Assembly: GCA_037139095.1 (NCBI GenBank)
Contig: JBAXHD010000001.1
Coordinates: forward strand, 1 to 64,000
Length of the DNA stretch: 64,000 nt
Origin: WLMZ01 sp037139095
GTDB taxonomy: Bacteria; Actinomycetota; Acidimicrobiia; Acidimicrobiales; Ilumatobacteraceae
Reading direction: 5' to 3'
In this document: one piece after another, positions 61,007 to 64,000 of the stretch
Layout: every line of letters starts with the position of its first letter
Position numbering within the stretch: position 1 is the first letter of the stretch
Translations under genes and position numbers: made by a program
Notes under the pieces: model-generated
The model's database searches: none
The model's input: the letters and a program-made list of their open reading frames with translations, nothing else
What the model was told of the DNA's origin: nothing

Positions 61007-61012
61007 TACGCT
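61007..61012 (+). promoter_or_regulatory. Putative -10 hexamer (leaderless anchored protein)
   Basis: TACGCT, 6 bases before the GTG at 61019. Confidence 0.42.
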
Positions 61013-61018
61013 CAGGTC

Positions 61019-61870
61019 GTGAACCGTCGCGTCGCCGCTGTAGCGATCGGAGTTGGCGTGGCCCTCAGCGTGGTCGCCTTCTACGAGGTGCGCCGCTATT
61101 TTTTCACGAGCGCTTCGAATACCACACTGACAGCCGAAGAGATTCGGCAGAACTACCTTGATCATTTGCCGAGTTCAACGGTGAGTCTGCACTCGACCAC
61201 CGTGGCTCCAAGCAGCAGCCAACACGACTCGGTTCCCCTCGCTGCTACTACGGCACCGCTACCCGTTTCGATCCTGCCAAAGCCGGGTGTGTATCGGTAC
61301 GACACCATCGGCACCGACTCGGTCGATGCGCTCAACGGTCAGCATCACGACTATCCCGCCGTCACGACCATGACAGTTGTGCCCTTTGGCTGCGGCGTTA
61401 TGCAGCGTTGGGACGTGTTGAAAGAGCGATGGGCCGAGTCGCAGCGGTGCGTATCAGGCCGCTCAATCTCGCAGCCGACGTTTACGACGTACGACGAGTT
61501 TTTTGGCCAAGCTCAAACTGATGCGTATCAGTGCGCTGGTGACCCACGGCCCGTAGACGCCTCAGCCGGAACTTCGTTCGCGTTCGACTGCGTGAAATCT
61601 GATGCAACCGATTCGTACAGCGGTGTTGTCATCGGCACCGAACCAATGAGCATTGGAGGCGTGACCGTGCAGGCGTTGCACGTGCGAATTTCGATCGCGC
61701 ACGAGACACCGCGCGACACGCAACTCACCGACAGATGGTTTCAAGTGGGCACCGATTTGATGTTGGCGCAGCGCGTGTTGAACGACACCACCAATCCAAG
61801 TGTGCTGGGCAAGGTGAACTACCGCGAACGCGTTGAGATGCATCTCATCTCGCTCGAACCACAATCGTGA
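61019..61870 (+). CDS. Membrane-anchored extracytoplasmic protein of unknown function
   Basis: A 283-residue protein. One N-terminal hydrophobic segment (VAAVAIGVGVALSVVAFY) acts as signal anchor, then a Ser/Thr-rich stretch runs to about 95. The remaining domain is beta-rich with four cysteines (PFGCGVM, QRCVSG, YQCAGD, FDCVKS), likely two disulfides. It has the look of a lipid- or sugar-binding LppX/DUF-type secreted domain, but I cannot name it. The start is GTG, 6 bases after TACGCT. It abuts the convergent aminopeptidase stop with no gap. Confidence 0.72.
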   Translation: MNRRVAAVAIGVGVALSVVAFYEVRRYFFTSASNTTLTAEEIRQNYLDHLPSSTVSLHSTTVAPSSSQHDSVPLAATTAPLPVSILPKPGVYRYDTIGTDSVDALNGQHHDYPAVTTMTVVPFGCGVMQRWDVLKERWAESQRCVSGRSISQPTFTTYDEFFGQAQTDAYQCAGDPRPVDASAGTSFAFDCVKSDATDSYSGVVIGTEPMSIGGVTVQALHVRISIAHETPRDTQLTDRWFQVGTDLMLAQRVLNDTTNPSVLGKVNYRERVEMHLISLEPQS

Positions 61871-64000
61871 CTACTGCAAAAGCGTTGCAGCGAAGGCGGC
61901 CGACTCGCGTTCGTGCACGGCGCCGTTGACCCGTTGGCGCTCGAGCACTTGCGCAAGTGTGTTCACCGATTGCGGGATCGTGTGCTCGGCAAAGAAGCTT
62001 TGAACATCGGCGATCACACTCGGATTTTTTAGTGTCTTCACTGGGTCGACCATTCGAACAATCGATGGGTTGGGAAAGGTGGCGTTTGCGTAGTCCCAGT
62101 GCCTACGCACGATGGTCCACGCCAGCTCGCCGTGCCAGCGGTTGGCAATGCATCGGGCAAGAACGTAGGGCGCGTTCTGTGAGCGCACCTCGCTGCTCAA
62201 TGCGAAGTTGCACGCGCGCTCAACGAGTTCGGCACTGTCGAACTCGGCCAGCGCGTACAAGTTGCGGAGTTGCTCTTGGGGTGTGGCGGCAGTGCGGAAG
62301 CCATTGACGAAATTGTCGAAGTCGTCGGCATCGCCGATAGAGGCAACCACCACAGTCGACGCAGCGAGAAGTTCGGGATCGACGCTGGCGTGATCGGACG
62401 CCAACAACACGCGGCAGCGTTGACGAGCATCGGCATCGGCGCCATAGACCGCCAACATCGTGACCAACAGGCCGCGCAGCTTTGAGCGGAGGTCGTCTTC
62501 GTCGGCCATCGGCGTCCAGCTGAGATCATCGACTGCTGACGCCATCAATTGGCGCACACGAGCCTCGAACGGAGCGAGTGCGCTACCGTCGATGAGGCGA
62601 TGCAAACGCCGAACTGAAGCCGCGATTGCCTGCCACACAGCCAACTCGCGCTCGGCCGTGAATCCTTCGAGGAACTCGAGCAGGCCGACAGCAGTGAGGC
62701 GTCCGGCCACGAGCGATGCGCTGGCGTCGTCGACCAGGTTGTATCGCTCGACCGTATTGAGCGAAGCCAACGTGTGACTATCGAGACGCGAGCGAAGGTT
62801 GTCGGCATACGAAACTCGGAAGAATCCGTGTCCGCCTGCATTGACCACGATGGCAGCGCTGGTGTCGTGTAGAGCGAGCCGCGCCTCGGCAGAGTCGAGC
62901 AACACCATGTGCGTTGTGTCGCCGACACGCACGGCAACCGGGGTCACAAACAAGGTTGGGTCGGTCGATTCGGGGCTGAAGCTAAAACGCTGCTGACGCA
63001 ACACCAGATCGTTGCCGTCGAGTGACGCGCTCACCAACGGAAAGCCCGCCTGCCAGATCCAGCTGTCCATCAGCTGACGCACTGGTTCGTTGCCCCCGTC
63101 GGCGGTGGTGACCTGCTCGATGCTGTCCCAGAGGTCGCCCGTCTCGGTGCTGCCGTACGAGTGCGTGCGCAGGTATTGGTTCACGCCTTGCCGAAAGCGC
63201 TCTTCGCCGAGGTACTGCTGCAACATTCGCAGCAGTGCTCCACCCTTTTGATAGGTCAGCACGTCGAACATGCCGTCGCAGTCGGATGGTGCCCGCACTT
63301 CAAACTCGACCGTGCGGGTGCTGTCGAGCGAATCGACTTCGAACGCATCGGAACGCTCGAGGCTGAAGCTGGTCCAGCGTTTCCAATCGGGTCGGAACAC
63401 CTCGACTGCCATGACTTCCATGAACGTCGCGAAGGCTTCGTTGAGCCAGATGCCGTTCCACCAACGCATCGTCACGAGATCACCGAACCACATGTGGGCA
63501 AGCTCGTGACTCACCACGTCGGCCACCAATTGCTGTTCGTTTTGCGTGCTCGTCTGTGGGTCGAGCAAGAGCAGCGACTCGCGGTAGGTGATGCACCCGA
63601 GGTTCTCCATCGCTCCAGCGGCAAAGTCGGGCAGGGCGATCATGTCCACCTTCTTGCCGGGATACGCGATGCCGTAATAGCTCTGGAACCATTCGAGGGC
63701 AACAGCCCCGATGTCGAGCGCCAGCGCCGTGAGGTGCGCTTTGCCAGGCACGTGAACAACGCGCAGGGGAGTGCCAGCAACATCTACCGCTTCGGTGGCC
63801 TCAAGTTGGCCCACGATGACGGCAACTAAATACGTGCTCATCGGAATGGTGTTGTCGAACGTGACGGCCCATCGGCCGTTTGGCGTAGCGATGCGAGAAA
63901 TCTCGGGACCGTTTGAGATTGCCATCATCGTTGGGTCAACCACCAAAGTGATTCCGAAGGTGGCCTTGAACTCTGGTTCGTCGAAGCATGGAAACACGCG
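61871..64000 (-). CDS. pepN: M1 family aminopeptidase N, N-terminus outside the window
   Basis: The gene continues past the window end; at least 709 residues are present and the first 110-140 of the usual roughly 850 are missing. The exopeptidase motif GAMENLG and the zinc site VSHELAHMWFGDLVTMRW with the second glutamate in WLNEAF are intact. The C-terminal helical domain (ERAP-like) is complete. It removes N-terminal residues from peptides in the cytosol. The Met at 63997 is internal (FPCFDEPEFKATF is a core motif), so it is not the start. Confidence 0.94.
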   Translation of the reverse strand, partial: RVFPCFDEPEFKATFGITLVVDPTMMAISNGPEISRIATPNGRWAVTFDNTIPMSTYLVAVIVGQLEATEAVDVAGTPLRVVHVPGKAHLTALALDIGAVALEWFQSYYGIAYPGKKVDMIALPDFAAGAMENLGCITYRESLLLLDPQTSTQNEQQLVADVVSHELAHMWFGDLVTMRWWNGIWLNEAFATFMEVMAVEVFRPDWKRWTSFSLERSDAFEVDSLDSTRTVEFEVRAPSDCDGMFDVLTYQKGGALLRMLQQYLGEERFRQGVNQYLRTHSYGSTETGDLWDSIEQVTTADGGNEPVRQLMDSWIWQAGFPLVSASLDGNDLVLRQQRFSFSPESTDPTLFVTPVAVRVGDTTHMVLLDSAEARLALHDTSAAIVVNAGGHGFFRVSYADNLRSRLDSHTLASLNTVERYNLVDDASASLVAGRLTAVGLLEFLEGFTAERELAVWQAIAASVRRLHRLIDGSALAPFEARVRQLMASAVDDLSWTPMADEDDLRSKLRGLLVTMLAVYGADADARQRCRVLLASDHASVDPELLAASTVVVASIGDADDFDNFVNGFRTAATPQEQLRNLYALAEFDSAELVERACNFALSSEVRSQNAPYVLARCIANRWHGELAWTIVRRHWDYANATFPNPSIVRMVDPVKTLKNPSVIADVQSFFAEHTIPQSVNTLAQVLERQRVNGAVHERESAAFAATLLQ

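Noticed and set aside
1..64000. CRISPR arrays, insertion sequences, prophage or integron parts
   Set aside because: No regularly spaced direct repeats, transposase, integrase or phage structural proteins were found in any frame.

Overview
The window looks like a stretch of an actinobacterial chromosome, most plausibly from the Acidimicrobiia. This rests on family content, not a marker gene: three mycothiol-type maleylpyruvate isomerase (MDMPI) proteins, a deazaflavin (F420) type nitroreductase, a PAC2 protein, actinobacterial-type SerC and HisN, a WXG100-like pair, and a high-GC (about 60% by eye), gene-dense layout. There are 57 protein genes plus one tRNA. No insertion sequence, prophage, CRISPR array or rRNA was seen, and no gene-free stretch exceeds 300 bases.

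Layout. 16-4444 (+): acetoacetate decarboxylase-like, SDR, amidohydrolase-2 and MetY. 4465-7729: PAC2 and SerC (-), divergent from an aspartate-type aminotransferase (+). 7806-13785: CobO (-), a cobalamin riboswitch driving btuFCD-type B12 import, an MDMPI protein, and a CopC-CopD copper protein. 13775-15816 (-): a WXG100-like small protein with a 598-residue unknown partner. 15913-20229: GNAT and Gfo/Idh (-), SurE (+), Baeyer-Villiger monooxygenase (-). 20256-24363 (-): a TPP riboswitch followed by thiamine pyrophosphokinase and a ThiBPQ-like importer. 24400-30400: F420-type oxidoreductase, NAD-binding/DUF2867 protein, cation diffusion facilitator, SDR, NfuA-like protein and two divergent MDMPI proteins around a 45-bp palindrome. 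30397-37830 (-): D-aminoacylase-like amidohydrolase, HisN-like phosphatase, DXS, a GT-C glycosyltransferase, a PAP2 protein and a lipoprotein. 37927-42233 (+): TldD, TldE, PHP protein, UppP. 42184-48644: SAF protein and Cys-free FmdB-like protein (-), GalU (+), glycolipid-binding family protein (-), MoeA-MoaA-MoaC (+), a small membrane protein and tRNA-Ala(CGC). 48726-55047 (+): cupredoxin lipoprotein, PPK2, HrpA. 55141-60928: a permease-USP-OB fusion (-) divergent from KdpD-KdpE (+). 61019-64000: an anchored unknown protein (+) and the 3' part of an M1 aminopeptidase (-).

How it works together. Two vitamin salvage units, B12 and thiamine, are each headed by a recognisable riboswitch. In both, the Shine-Dalgarno region lies in or beside the switching structure. 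Potassium-type sensing (KdpDE) is paired with an amino-acid/polyamine-type permease instead of KdpFABC. Many genes carry a TAnnnT hexamer 6-10 bases before the start codon and no Shine-Dalgarno, which points to widespread leaderless transcription and was used to choose several starts.

The best candidates for something undescribed are the WXG100-like pair, the KdpDE/permease-USP-OB module bracketed by related repeats, the palindrome between the two divergent MDMPI genes, and the cupredoxin lipoprotein with a His-rich N-terminal half.
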